Position numbers and translations under genes: made by a program
The notes under the pieces: generated by a model
What the model saw: the letters and a program-made list of their open reading frames with translations, nothing else
What the model was told of the DNA's origin: nothing
Database searches by the model: none
In this document: positions 1-8,102 of the stretch, piece by piece
Layout of the letters: each line of letters opens with the position of its first letter
Position numbering within the stretch: the first letter of the stretch is position 1
Source of the DNA: Martelella sp. NC20
Lineage (GTDB): Bacteria; Pseudomonadota; Alphaproteobacteria; Rhizobiales; Rhizobiaceae
Length of the DNA: 64,000 bases
Direction of reading: 5' to 3'
NCBI RefSeq assembly: GCF_013459645.1
Contig: NZ_CP054861.1
Location: 1,600,001-1,664,000 of the forward strand

Positions 1-129
1 GCCCGCGGCGATATAGGCCGAGACAAGACCGGCGGAGCCTGCGCCGATCACGATGAGGTTGCGGTCAAACCGCTTCGGCCGTTTCCACCGCTGTCCGTTG
101 GTTTTCGGCTTTTTATCTGTCGGTGCCAT
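1..129 (-). CDS. FAD-dependent pyridine nucleotide-disulfide reductase, N-terminal part only
   Basis: Reverse-strand reading frame starting at an ATG at 129 and running off the left edge, so only 43 residues are visible. After a basic leader (about residues 1-23) comes the first FAD-binding Rossmann strand and glycine motif, LIVIGAGSAG at residues 25-34, followed by a helix. The RFDRNLIVIGAGSAGL context is typical of the mercuric-reductase/dihydrolipoamide-dehydrogenase-like reductases. A GAGG ribosome-binding site lies 8 nt upstream. The redox-active CxxxxC is beyond the window, so the exact substrate cannot be said. Start and family are well supported; the sub-family is inference. Confidence 0.7.
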   Translation of the reverse strand, partial: MAPTDKKPKTNGQRWKRPKRFDRNLIVIGAGSAGLVSAYIAAG

Positions 130-312
130 TCGGTCGCCTCGTGAAATCGCGGCCCGTTGGAGCCTGTTTCACAGAGACTGCCGAACGCCGGATCTGTTAC
201 GCAAAGCGGAGAAAAAGTTGAAGGACGTGTCTGGGGCGGAGCAAAGCCGTCACGATGGCGTTCGGGATCGGCACGGTGCACCGACATCGTTCTGCCTCAG
301 CCGTTCTGGTGT

Positions 313-834
313 TCAGGCGCGGGATTTATCCATGGATCTGAATTCGCGGGGCATCTTGATGACCCTTATCGTCGCGACGGAGGCGAGAAGCGCATACGCG
401 CCACAGGCGAGTGCCTGAAAGGAAAGAACACCCATCAGGATCGGCGATGCGCCGCTCGCGATGACCGTTCCGGCTTCGACAAACGATCTCACCCGAGCGA
501 GTTCGGCAGGGCCGAACAGATCGACCCAGAGCGCGGTCGCCAATGTCGATCCGAGCGCCATGGAAAGCGCCATCAACACCATGTGGACCGGTGCGATCTA
601 GGGTGCGCTCATGAATTCCAGCAGGAGCATTGCGCAGACCTGCGGCAGCAGAAACACAGGCAGCAACCTTTTCGGACCGAGCCGGTCGATGACCGGCCCA
701 ATTCCCACGGAAACAATCGCCTGAACCACGGCAAAGACGGCAAAACTTGCTGCAATGGTTTTGACGTCCCACCCCTTTTGTTCGGCAAGACGCACTTGGT
801 GGAAGAAAAAGCCGGTTGTCGCTTTACACTTCAA
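313..834 (-). pseudogene. MFS transporter, truncated and interrupted by a stop codon
   Basis: Two open stretches in the same reverse frame (598-834 and 313-582) are separated only by an in-frame TAG at 598-600. Joined, they read as the C-terminal half of a major facilitator permease: membrane segments, a loop with IDRLGPKR (an MFS loop motif) and a terminal helix before the basic tail. The N-terminal half is missing. The homology stops near 811, where IS-like repeat sequence begins and supplies the apparent first codons. So the gene lost its 5' half in a deletion or insertion and later picked up a nonsense mutation. Function as a sugar or organic-acid exporter/importer cannot be assigned. Confidence 0.7.
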
Positions 835-858
835 ACTGGGACTCGGGCATATTTTGGC

Positions 859-919
859 AAAACGTTACACTTCAATTGAGACTCTTGCTGCCTGAGTCTC
901 AATTGAAGTGTAACGTTTT
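859..919. repeat. 26-bp perfect inverted repeat (IS-end-like scar)
   Basis: Arms at 859-884 and 894-919 are exact reverse complements with a 9-nt spacer (ttgctgcct). A degenerate third copy of the same motif (TTACACTTCAA then GGACTC) lies at 823-845 in direct orientation to the left arm. Repeated short motifs at an element end are typical of IS21-type termini, and the structure sits exactly where two genes on either side have lost their 5' ends. Read as the scar of IS ends left after loss of the element. A strong hairpin acting as a bidirectional terminator is the alternative. Confidence 0.6.
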
Positions 920-957
920 ATAGACCATGCGAATGCAGCCTCTTTTTCCAAGGCTGG

Positions 958-1545
958 AACGGCGTCATCGGCGTTCAGGGCGATGTGAGCGACCCTGGCG
1001 CGGTCGACCGGCTTTACGTCCGGATAAAGCAGGATCACGGCCACGTGGATGTGGTCTTTGCCATTGCCGGCGTGTCTGAAACAGCGCCGATCGGGGAGAT
1101 CCGAGAAGACCATTTCGACCGCGTATTCAACATCAACGTCAAAGGGACGGTCTTCACGGTGCAGAAAGCTCTGCCGTTGATGTCAGCCGGCGCGTCCGTC
1201 GTGTTGGCCGGCTCGGGCGCCGGCAGCAAGGGCTTCGCCAACCTCTCGATCTACAGCGCGACGAAAGCAGCGATCCGATCCTTTGCACGAACCTGGACGG
1301 TCGACCTGAAAGGCCGCGGCATTCGTGTCAACGTGGTGTCGCCGGGCATGGTTCTGACCCCGGCCATGGCGACCTACCTTCGAAACAATGCCGGTATTGA
1401 GGAATGGATGGACCAAGCCATCCCGTTCGGCAGGCTCGGACAGACTGAAGAGGTTGCCAGGGCCGTGCTGTTTCTAGCCTCGGGCGAGAGCAGCTTCGTT
1501 GGAGGCGAGGAACTGATGGTGGATGGCGGCTTCGTGGCGGTTTGA
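958..1545 (+). pseudogene. Short-chain dehydrogenase/reductase, 5'-truncated
   Basis: The frame reads as an SDR from about the third beta strand on: GDVSD (adenine-ring contact), a variant of the NAG motif (FAIAGVSE), catalytic Ser region (VLAGSGAG), the YSATK catalytic Tyr/Lys pair, VNVVSPGMV after the active site, and the C-terminal VGGEELMVDGGF signature. What is missing is the N-terminal strand and the TGxxxGxG cofactor loop, about 50 residues, because the sequence changes to IS-scar DNA just left of 958. The nearest possible start, a GTG at 985, is inside the fold. Without the cofactor loop it is almost certainly inactive. It points away from the MFS remnant, so the two may once have been a divergent pair. 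Confidence 0.75.
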
Positions 1546-1554
1546 AGCCGCAGT

Positions 1555-1580
1555 GTGAGGCGACGCTTCAGTTGCCTCAC
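1555..1580 (+). terminator. Possible terminator hairpin behind the SDR remnant
   Basis: GTGAGGC at 1555-1561 and GCCTCAC at 1574-1580 can form a perfect 7-bp stem with a 12-nt loop, 10 nt after the SDR stop codon. A clear U-tract is absent (a few T residues follow at 1581-1616), so termination activity is uncertain. Confidence 0.35.
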
Positions 1581-1636
1581 TTGCCCGCTCTCCTGATTTG
1601 ACCTCCTTTTGTGGACAGCCAAATTCCGACCCTGCC

Positions 1637-1737
1637 TTTGTCATCCACCGGTACCAAGCATGTGTTTGGGTATTTGGATTTTTGCTCGGATGGATGTCCT
1701 TACGACAGGGTCGCCGGTTCATATCCCATCAAGACCA
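1637..1737. repeat. Dispersed ~100-nt repeat, copy 1
   Basis: This stretch aligns along its whole length with 22847-22946: both begin TTTGTCATCC and end with GGTCGCCGGTTC then TATCCCATCAAGACCA (one A/G difference between). The middle is more diverged. The 3' part contains a T-loop-like GGTTCGTATCC, but the flanks cannot form a T-stem, so it is not a tRNA gene. It fills most of the gap 1581-1964, in which I see no gene. Confidence 0.5.
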
Positions 1738-1964
1738 TTGGTGTGGTCCATCAATACGAACTGTGTCTCTTTAAGAACTGGGCGAAGGTTCGAAAGGCGG
1801 TTTCGCGTCCCAAGTCAGTTGTTCGACCTGTGGAAGATCGACCCGCGTCTTGAAACTGGTTTTCACCTCCCCTGCAAGGCCGTGCGGTACGTCCACATCC
1901 TGTGCAAAAAGCGCAGTTCGACATCTTCTGTGGTAAGCCGTCTCGTTCCAGTCCAGGAGGTCTC

Positions 1965-2918
1965 ATGCGCCCTTGCCACCCGATGATCGCCCTCGTCACC
2001 CGGCAAACGCCGGCGGAGCAACAGCACTGGCTGGAAACGCTGCAGCGCGCCATGCCTGACGAAGAGATCATGCCCGTCGCCAGGATGAGCGATGAGGAGC
2101 GGGCGCGCGCCGATATCGCGATCGTCGCCAATCCGGACCCGGCCGATCTCAGGCTGCTTGCGAACCTTCAATGGATGCACAGTCTCTGGGCCGGCGTGGA
2201 ACGACTGGTGATAGAGCTTGCCGACCTGAAGCCACGGGTTGTCCGGCTTGTCGATCCCCGCCTCAGCGAAGCGATGGCCGAGGCGGTGCTCGCCTGGACG
2301 CTCTATCTCTCGCGCGATATGCCGGCCTATGCGGCGCAGCAGCGGCAGGGGCTCTGGCAGCCGCTTCCCTATCGCGCGGCGCGTGATACCAGGGTCGGGA
2401 TTTTGGGCCTCGGCGCGCTTGGCAGCGCCGCCGCGTTGCTTCTGCGCCAGGCCGGCTTTCAGGTCTGTGGCTGGAGCCGGAGTCCGAAGGATGTTGCCGG
2501 CGTGACGGCCGTTTCCGGCGCGGAAGGTCTGAAGCAGATGCTTTCGCAATCCGACATTCTGGTCTGCCTGCTGCCGCTGACGGCCGAGACTACCGGCCTT
2601 GTCGACGCGGACGCGCTTTCGCTGCTGCCCAGCGGCGCGGGCCTCATCAATTTCGCGCGCGGCAAGATCATCGTGACCCGCGACCTCGTCGCGGCGCTTG
2701 AAAGTGGCCAGATCAGGCACGCGGTTCTCGATGTCTTCGAAACCGAGCCGCTTGCCCCCGAAAGCCCGCTCTGGTCGCATCCGAAAATCACGGTGCTGCC
2801 GCATATCTCCGCCCCCACCACCCCCGAAACCGCCGCCGCCATCGTGGCGGTAAACATCGCAGAATACCGCCGCGCCGGAACATTGCCCGACGTTGTCGAC
2901 CTTACCCGCGGCTACTGA
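1965..2918 (+). CDS. ghrA: D-2-hydroxyacid dehydrogenase, glyoxylate/hydroxypyruvate reductase type
   Basis: 317-residue cytoplasmic enzyme of the D-isomer-specific 2-hydroxyacid dehydrogenase family, expected to reduce glyoxylate or hydroxypyruvate with NADPH. The NAD(P)-binding GLGALG is at residues 148-153. The catalytic Arg is in NFARGK, the Glu in FETEPL and the His in LPHISAP, so the Arg-Glu-His set is complete. Length agrees with GhrA (about 312). The ATG at 1965 is chosen because AGGAGG ends 5 nt before it; the frame is open further upstream, and ATG 1983 is an alternative. It stands alone, upstream of a LacI-type operon, and may recycle a 2-oxo acid made there. Substrate is inferred from the family. 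Confidence 0.85.
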   Translation: MRPCHPMIALVTRQTPAEQQHWLETLQRAMPDEEIMPVARMSDEERARADIAIVANPDPADLRLLANLQWMHSLWAGVERLVIELADLKPRVVRLVDPRLSEAMAEAVLAWTLYLSRDMPAYAAQQRQGLWQPLPYRAARDTRVGILGLGALGSAAALLLRQAGFQVCGWSRSPKDVAGVTAVSGAEGLKQMLSQSDILVCLLPLTAETTGLVDADALSLLPSGAGLINFARGKIIVTRDLVAALESGQIRHAVLDVFETEPLAPESPLWSHPKITVLPHISAPTTPETAAAIVAVNIAEYRRAGTLPDVVDLTRGY

Positions 2919-3111
2919 CTGCCGGCGCGTCTCGGATCCGATACGTCGGGCCGATTTCGCCATCTGTCGGGCCACCGGCACAGGCGTTGCCCATCTCCCT
3001 GTCAAGGTGCCGAGAGCCGGCGGATGAAGCCGTTTGTCGCTGTCGTTCCATGGTGTGGGTTTCGTCATCTCTGAGATATTGAGTTGACAAAAGGGCGGAT
3101 TTGAATTTTTC

Positions 3112-3142
3112 TTGTAAAGCGGTTTAGTAAATCGCTTTACAA
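3112..3142. promoter_or_regulatory. Double LacI-type operator in the promoter region of the ABC operon
   Basis: Two 12-bp palindrome-like sites, TAAAGCGGTTTA (3115-3126) and TAAATCGCTTTA (3128-3139), follow each other with a 13-bp period, and together form a larger inverted repeat (TTGTAAAGCG at 3112-3121, CGCTTTACAA at 3133-3142). They lie 45 bp before the LacI-family start codon and 22 bp after a TTGACA -35-like hexamer at 3084-3089. TAAA-N4-TTTA is the usual form of a LacI/PurR-type half-site pair, so autoregulation by the next gene is likely. No good -10 box is seen at the normal spacing. Confidence 0.7.
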
Positions 3143-3186
3143 AATTAGACTGAGAAGGTCGCAGAGGCCTTCCGAGGGCGAACGAA

Positions 3187-4221
3187 ATGGCAAAGGCACC
3201 GGGCCTGAAAGATGTGGCGAAGGCTGCGGGTGTTTCCGTGGCGACGATTTCGCGTCTCCTGAATGGCTCACTGGTCCTGCCAGATGAAACGCGGATGCGC
3301 ATCGAAACCGCCATCCACGATCTCGGTTATATGCCGAACCCTCATGCTCGACGCCTCAGTCGCGGCCGCTCCGACATGATCGGACTGGTCATTCCCGATA
3401 TCGCGAACCCGTTCTTTGCCATGCTGGTGGCTGCGATTGAAGAGGAGGCCGACAAGCTGGGTCTTGCCGTTTCGCTCAATGCCACGCTCAACCGGCCGGG
3501 ACGCGAGATGAAATATCTCGGTCTCATCGAGCATCACCATGTCGATGGGCTGATCTTCGTTACCAACCATCCGGATGACGGCGAGCTTGCAGGTCTGATC
3601 AACCGCACCGGAAAGGTCGTCATCGTCGACGAGGACGTTCCGGGCGCCATGGTCCCCAAGCTTTTCTGCGACAACCACCAGGGCGGCTACCTCGCCGGAC
3701 GGCATCTGGCCGCGTTCGGCCACAACAAGGTGGTGTTTGTCGGTGGACCTGAGGAGATGATCTCCACCACCCGCCGTTATGCGGGACTCGAGCAGGGGCT
3801 TCGCGAATGTTTTGGCGAAGATGTGGAGATCACCCGCTATCGCGGTGAATACACGGTTTCGGCCGGTCGCCTTGCGGCGCGGCGCTTTCTGGACGAGAAG
3901 CTTCCGGCCACGGCCATATTTGCGAGCTCCGACGAAATCGCGATCGGCATGATCGAGGTCCTTTATTCCGAGGGCGTGACCATTCCCGACCGGGTGTCTG
4001 TCGTTGGCTTCGATGATGTCGGCCCGCTTCACCTGTTTTCGCCGCCTTTGACAGCGGTGCGTCAGCCGGTTCGCTCCATCGGGGCGCGCGCCCTGTCCCT
4101 TCTTCTTCAGACCGATTGGCAGCAGTCCGAATCCCTCGAGCGGGAAGAACTGCTGCCTGTGGAAATCGTCGTGCGGAGTTCCGTCGCGCCGCCGGCGATC
4201 GAAAAAAAGCGACGCCCATAA
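3187..4221 (+). CDS. LacI-family transcriptional regulator
   Basis: 344 residues. The N-terminal helix-turn-helix is LKDVAKAAGVSVATISRLLN (about residues 5-24) with the LPDETRMRIE hinge helix behind. The rest is a periplasmic-binding-protein-like sensor domain, with the IGLVIPDIANPFF start and the VSVVGFDDV strand seen across the family. It is the first gene of a co-directional operon (binding protein, ATPase, permease, hydrolase) and has a double operator in its own leader, so it probably represses the whole operon until the imported sugar-like compound binds. The ligand cannot be read from the sequence. Confidence 0.92.
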   Translation: MAKAPGLKDVAKAAGVSVATISRLLNGSLVLPDETRMRIETAIHDLGYMPNPHARRLSRGRSDMIGLVIPDIANPFFAMLVAAIEEEADKLGLAVSLNATLNRPGREMKYLGLIEHHHVDGLIFVTNHPDDGELAGLINRTGKVVIVDEDVPGAMVPKLFCDNHQGGYLAGRHLAAFGHNKVVFVGGPEEMISTTRRYAGLEQGLRECFGEDVEITRYRGEYTVSAGRLAARRFLDEKLPATAIFASSDEIAIGMIEVLYSEGVTIPDRVSVVGFDDVGPLHLFSPPLTAVRQPVRSIGARALSLLLQTDWQQSESLEREELLPVEIVVRSSVAPPAIEKKRRP

Positions 4222-4241
4222 CCAAGCCAGAGGATGAACGC

Positions 4242-5195
4242 ATGACTTCCAGATTTTCCCGCAGGACACTCCTTTCGACAGCGCTTGCCGCCGGCGTGAT
4301 GGCAGGCGCCCTTTCGACCGGTGCAGTCGCCGCGGACAAGACGTTCGCGCTTGTGCAGATCAACCAGCAGGCGCTGTTCTTCAACGACATCAATCGTGGT
4401 GCAGAAGAAAAGGCAAAAGAACTCGGCGTTGAACTGCAGATATACAATGCCAACAACGACCCGGCGATGCAGAACAACGCCGTTGAAACCTATATCCAGG
4501 AAGGCGTTGACGGCCTTGCTGTTGTTGCCATCGACGTCAACGGCATCATGCCCGCCGTCGAGCAGGCCGACAAGGCCGGCATTCCGGTCGTCGCCATCGA
4601 TGCCATCCTGCCGGAAGGCCCACAGAAAGCCCAGATCGGCGTTGACAACGCCAAGGCTGGCGCAGACATCGGCGCCTATTTCCTCGATTATGTCAAAGCG
4701 GATATGGGCGGCAAGGCCAAGGTCGGCGTCGTCGGCGCCTTGAACTCCTACATTCAGAACGTTCGTCAGGATGGCTTTCAGGGCGCAATCGAAGGCGTTG
4801 ACGGCATCGAGTTCGCCGGCGTCGTGGACGGCCAGAATGTTCAGGATACAGCGCTTGCAGCGGCAGAAAACCTGATTACCGCCAACCCCGACCTGACCGC
4901 TATTTACGCCACCGGCGAGCCGGCGCTGATGGGTGCGATTGCCGCTGTCGAAAGCCAAGGCAAGCAGGACGACATCAAGATTTTCGGCTGGGACCTGACG
5001 GCTCAGGCAATCAATGCCATCGATGACGGTTTCGTCGTGGCCGTCATTCAGCAGGACCCGGCGCTGATGGGTGCCGCCGCCGTCGAGGCGCTCAACGATC
5101 TGTCCGGCGGCGAGAGCGTCGAGGCTTCGATCTCGGTGCCTGTCACGATCGTCGACAAGACCAATGTCGAACCTTACCGCGCTATCTTTAAATGA
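4242..5195 (+). CDS. Sugar-type ABC transporter, periplasmic substrate-binding protein
   Basis: 317 residues, Peripla_BP_4 (RbsB/FrcB-like) fold. The signal peptide has a twin-arginine-like FSRRTLLSTAL followed by a hydrophobic stretch and cleavage near AVAADK, so export may be by Tat. The mature part starts with the strand TFALVQINQQALFF, a ligand-loop position, and carries the GVDGLAVVAIDVNGI and VDGLAV-type strands of this family. An AGAGGA ribosome-binding site precedes ATG 4242, and the stop codon overlaps the next start. It probably delivers a pentose, hexose or nucleoside-like ligand to the permease below; the exact ligand is unknown. Confidence 0.9.
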   Translation: MTSRFSRRTLLSTALAAGVMAGALSTGAVAADKTFALVQINQQALFFNDINRGAEEKAKELGVELQIYNANNDPAMQNNAVETYIQEGVDGLAVVAIDVNGIMPAVEQADKAGIPVVAIDAILPEGPQKAQIGVDNAKAGADIGAYFLDYVKADMGGKAKVGVVGALNSYIQNVRQDGFQGAIEGVDGIEFAGVVDGQNVQDTALAAAENLITANPDLTAIYATGEPALMGAIAAVESQGKQDDIKIFGWDLTAQAINAIDDGFVVAVIQQDPALMGAAAVEALNDLSGGESVEASISVPVTIVDKTNVEPYRAIFK

Positions 5196-6001
5196 TGTCT
5201 GATATCCAGCAAATGGGTGCTGCTGGCGGCGGAGGGGATGCCCCCCTCCGCTCGCCGGACAGGCCCTCGAAAGAATCGGCCATTTCCCTTCGCGGCATAA
5301 CGAAGACCTTCGGCTCCCATCAGGCGCTGCGCGGGGTCGACCTCGACCTTTATCCCGGCGAGTGCCTCGGCCTCGTCGGCGACAATGCCGCAGGGAAATC
5401 GACCCTCACCAAAATCATTTCCGGCACATACATTCCGGACGGCGGCACGATCAGGGTTGACGGGGACGCCGTCGAGCTGACCGGACCGGCCGATGCCCGC
5501 AACCGCAACATCGAAATGGTGTTCCAGGATCTGAGCCTGTGTGACCATATCGATGTGGTGGGCAATCTGTTTCTCGGCCGCGAAATCTCCAGCGGCCTGT
5601 TTCTTGACCGCAAGAAAATGACGGTCGAGGCCGAGCGCATGCTCGAGGCGCTCGAAATCCGCATTCCGCGTCTTTCCGCAAAGGTTGAAAAACTCTCGGG
5701 CGGACAGCGTCAGGCCATCGCGATTGCGCGCGCTGCATCCTTCCAGCCGAAAGTGCTGATCATGGACGAACCGACGTCGGCGCTTGCCGTGGCGGAGGTG
5801 GAAGCCGTGCTGAACCTGATCAACCGGGTCAAGGCCAAGGGTGTTTCCGTTGTCCTGATCACGCACCGTCTGCAGGATCTGTTCCGTGTCTGCGACCGTA
5901 TTGCCGTCATGTATGAAGGCACCAAGGTGGCCGAACGCATGATCGGCGACACCAGCCTTGAAGACCTCGTCCAACTCATTGTCGGGGGACAAAAACATTG
6001 A
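5192..6001 (+). CDS. Sugar-type ABC transporter, single-domain ATP-binding protein
   Basis: 269 residues with one ABC domain, as in FrcA, not the two-domain RbsA form. Visible motifs: Walker A GDNAAGKST (usually GENGAGKST in this family; the lysine and Ser/Thr are kept), Q-loop VFQDLSL, signature LSGGQRQAIAIARA, Walker B VLIMDEPTSA and the switch His in LITHRLQ. The first ATG (5192) overlaps the binding-protein stop codon, and a second ATG follows at 5195; either could be used. The stop overlaps the permease start. It should energise import by a homodimer with the following permease. Confidence 0.9.
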   Translation: MMSDIQQMGAAGGGGDAPLRSPDRPSKESAISLRGITKTFGSHQALRGVDLDLYPGECLGLVGDNAAGKSTLTKIISGTYIPDGGTIRVDGDAVELTGPADARNRNIEMVFQDLSLCDHIDVVGNLFLGREISSGLFLDRKKMTVEAERMLEALEIRIPRLSAKVEKLSGGQRQAIAIARAASFQPKVLIMDEPTSALAVAEVEAVLNLINRVKAKGVSVVLITHRLQDLFRVCDRIAVMYEGTKVAERMIGDTSLEDLVQLIVGGQKH

Positions 6002-7005
6002 GCGCATATACCGAACGCGCCAAGGGCTCGCCGATCATCGACTTTCTCGGTGAAAACGCCCAGGTGCTCTCCATCGCCTTCTTCTTTGCGGTCTGCTTCC
6101 TCTTCTTTTCCGTCAGTACCGACACGTTCCTGACGGCGGGCAACCTGCTCAATGTCATCCGGCAGGCCGCGCCCATCCTGATCGTCGCCATTGCCATGAC
6201 CTTCGTGATCATCACCGGCGGCATCGACCTGTCCGTCGGCTCGATCATCGCGGTCATCAATGCGGTGGTCGCGATGATTATCGCGGCGGGCATGCCCTGG
6301 CCGCTCGCCATCGTCGCCATGCTGGCGCTTGGGGCCTTCATCGGACTGTTTCAGGGTTGGTTCGTCTCCTATCAGGGCATCCCGGCGTTCATCGTCACGC
6401 TCGCCGGCCTTTCGATCTTTCGCGGCCTCGCCCTCTATCTCACCAAGGGATATTCGATCCCGATCCGTGACGTGCCCGGCTTTCTGTTTCTGGGCCGTGG
6501 GGAGGTGTTCGGTGTGCCTTTCCCGGCCATCATCGCGGTCATCGTCGCCATCATCGGTTATATCGTCATCTCGAAGACGCGTTATGGCCGCCAGGTCGTT
6601 GCCATCGGTTCCAATCTGGAGGCCGCCCGCCGCGTCGGCATGCCCGCCAAATTCGTGCTGATGTCGGTCTATGTGCTTTCGGGCCTCGCCTGCGGCCTTG
6701 CCGGCCTGCTGATGGCGGCGCGTCTCGGTTCCGGCTCATCCAACGCCGCCGTCGGCTTCGAGCTGCAGGCGATCGCCGCCGTGGTTCTCGGCGGGACATC
6801 GCTGATGGGCGGCCGCGGCACGATTCTCGGTACCGTGCTCGGCACCATGACCATTGCCGTCATCGGAAATGGCCTGATCCTGATGCACATCTCGCCGTTC
6901 TTCACGCAGATCGTCACCGGCGCGATCATTCTTCTGGCGATCTGGCTCAACACCCGGATATTCGGCGCGAATTTCAGCTTCCGCCGGGGCAGGGGAGGCA
7001 AATAA
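5998..7005 (+). CDS. Sugar-type ABC transporter, permease (RbsC/FrcC-like)
   Basis: 335 residues, BPD_transp_2 family, with 8-10 hydrophobic segments. It has the conserved ITGGIDLSVGSI loop and the cytoplasmic coupling region SKTRYGRQVVAIGSNLEAARRVG (start SKTRYG, end ARRVG) that contacts the ATPase. The start is a TTG at 5998 overlapping the ATPase stop (TTGA), with no better ATG near the N-terminal helix. The stop shares one base with the next start, so translation is coupled through this operon. Confidence 0.9.
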   Translation: MSAYTERAKGSPIIDFLGENAQVLSIAFFFAVCFLFFSVSTDTFLTAGNLLNVIRQAAPILIVAIAMTFVIITGGIDLSVGSIIAVINAVVAMIIAAGMPWPLAIVAMLALGAFIGLFQGWFVSYQGIPAFIVTLAGLSIFRGLALYLTKGYSIPIRDVPGFLFLGRGEVFGVPFPAIIAVIVAIIGYIVISKTRYGRQVVAIGSNLEAARRVGMPAKFVLMSVYVLSGLACGLAGLLMAARLGSGSSNAAVGFELQAIAAVVLGGTSLMGGRGTILGTVLGTMTIAVIGNGLILMHISPFFTQIVTGAIILLAIWLNTRIFGANFSFRRGRGGK

Positions 7006-8078
7006 TGTCTGTAGCCGAACTTTCCGAAGCCCATACGGGCTCCGGCAAGGTCATGACCGTCAATGGGCCGGTCAGCGCCGCCGATATCGGTGTGACGCTG
7101 ATGCACGAGCATGTGCTGAACGACTGCACATGCTGGTGGAACCCGCCCAACACACCGGAGCGGCAGTATCTCGCAGGCAGTTTCGTCTGCATGGAGATCC
7201 TGAGCGAGTTGCGTCAGGATCCTTTCGTCAACAAGCACAACATCACGCTTGATGACGAGAGGCTGGCAATTTCCGAACTGAAGCCGTTCGTCGACGCCGG
7301 CGGACGCACGCTGGTCGAGCCGACCTGCCAGGGCATCGGACGCAATCCCGAAGCCATGCAGCGCATTTCGGCGGCGACCGGTCTCAACATCGTCATCGGT
7401 GCGGGATACTACCTTCAGGATTCCCATCCCGAAAAGCTCGCCTCGATGTCGGAAAAGGATATTGCCGACGAGATCGTTGCCGAGGCTACTGCCGGCATTG
7501 ACGGCACGGGCGTGAAGATCGGCCTCATCGGCGAGATCGGCGTTTCCGGCGATTTTACCGATGCAGAGCGCAAGTCATTGCGTGGCGCAGCCCAGGCGCA
7601 GGCACGCACCGGCCTGCCGTTGATGGTGCATCTGCCGGGCTGGTTCCGTCTGGGCCATGAGGTGCTCGACACGGTAGCGGGCGAGGGCGCGGACCTGAAA
7701 CACACCGTGCTCTGCCACATGAACCCGTCGCATGATGACTTCACCTATCAAAGTGAACTTGCCTCACGCGGCGCCTTCATCGAATACGACATGATCGGCA
7801 TGGATTTCTTCTATGCGGATCAGCAGGTGCAGTGCCCGAGCGACGAGGAATGCGCCCGGGCTATCGTCCAACTGGTCGAGGCCGGCCATGGCGACCGCAT
7901 TCTGCTGTCCCATGACGTCTTCCTGAAGATGATGCTGACGCATTATGGCGGCAACGGCTATGCCTTCGTGCTGCGCCATTTCCTGCCGCGCCTTGCCCGC
8001 CACGGGCTTGATCAGAAGACGCTCCGGCGCTTCATGACAGACAATCCACGCACCGTCTTCGACAGCGCCGCGCAATAA
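7005..8078 (+). CDS. Phosphotriesterase-family hydrolase (PHP/lactonase-like)
   Basis: 357 residues, amidohydrolase-superfamily TIM barrel of the phosphotriesterase-related group. Metal ligands visible are the HxH pair in LMHEHV (His34, His36), Glu in LIGEIG in the place where phosphotriesterases have a carboxylated Lys, His in MVHLPGW, His in VLCHMNPSH and the final Asp in LLSHDVF. The Glu-bridged form agrees with E. coli Php. Family members hydrolyse lactones or phosphorylated lactones. The GGGGAGG site upstream favours ATG 7005; ATG 7053 (MTVNGPV) is a common start in the family. It is co-transcribed with the sugar ABC genes, so it probably acts on the imported ligand or its oxidised lactone. 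Confidence 0.88.
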   Translation: MSVAELSEAHTGSGKVMTVNGPVSAADIGVTLMHEHVLNDCTCWWNPPNTPERQYLAGSFVCMEILSELRQDPFVNKHNITLDDERLAISELKPFVDAGGRTLVEPTCQGIGRNPEAMQRISAATGLNIVIGAGYYLQDSHPEKLASMSEKDIADEIVAEATAGIDGTGVKIGLIGEIGVSGDFTDAERKSLRGAAQAQARTGLPLMVHLPGWFRLGHEVLDTVAGEGADLKHTVLCHMNPSHDDFTYQSELASRGAFIEYDMIGMDFFYADQQVQCPSDEECARAIVQLVEAGHGDRILLSHDVFLKMMLTHYGGNGYAFVLRHFLPRLARHGLDQKTLRRFMTDNPRTVFDSAAQ

Positions 8079-8102
8079 AATTCGAACAGAAACGGGACTG
8101 AA

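Noticed and set aside
1707..1737. tRNA 3' end (T-arm-like GGTTC sequence), also at 22918-22946
   Set aside because: The flanking bases cannot form a T-stem and no D- or anticodon arm precedes, so it is listed only as a repeat.
1863..3314. Long reverse frame of 483 codons opposite ghrA
   Set aside because: Shadow of a high-GC gene: no domain, Arg/Gly/His-rich composition, while the forward frame has all dehydrogenase motifs.
4107..4958. Reverse frame opposite the binding-protein gene
   Set aside because: Antisense shadow of the codon pattern; the forward frame has signal peptide and binding-protein fold.
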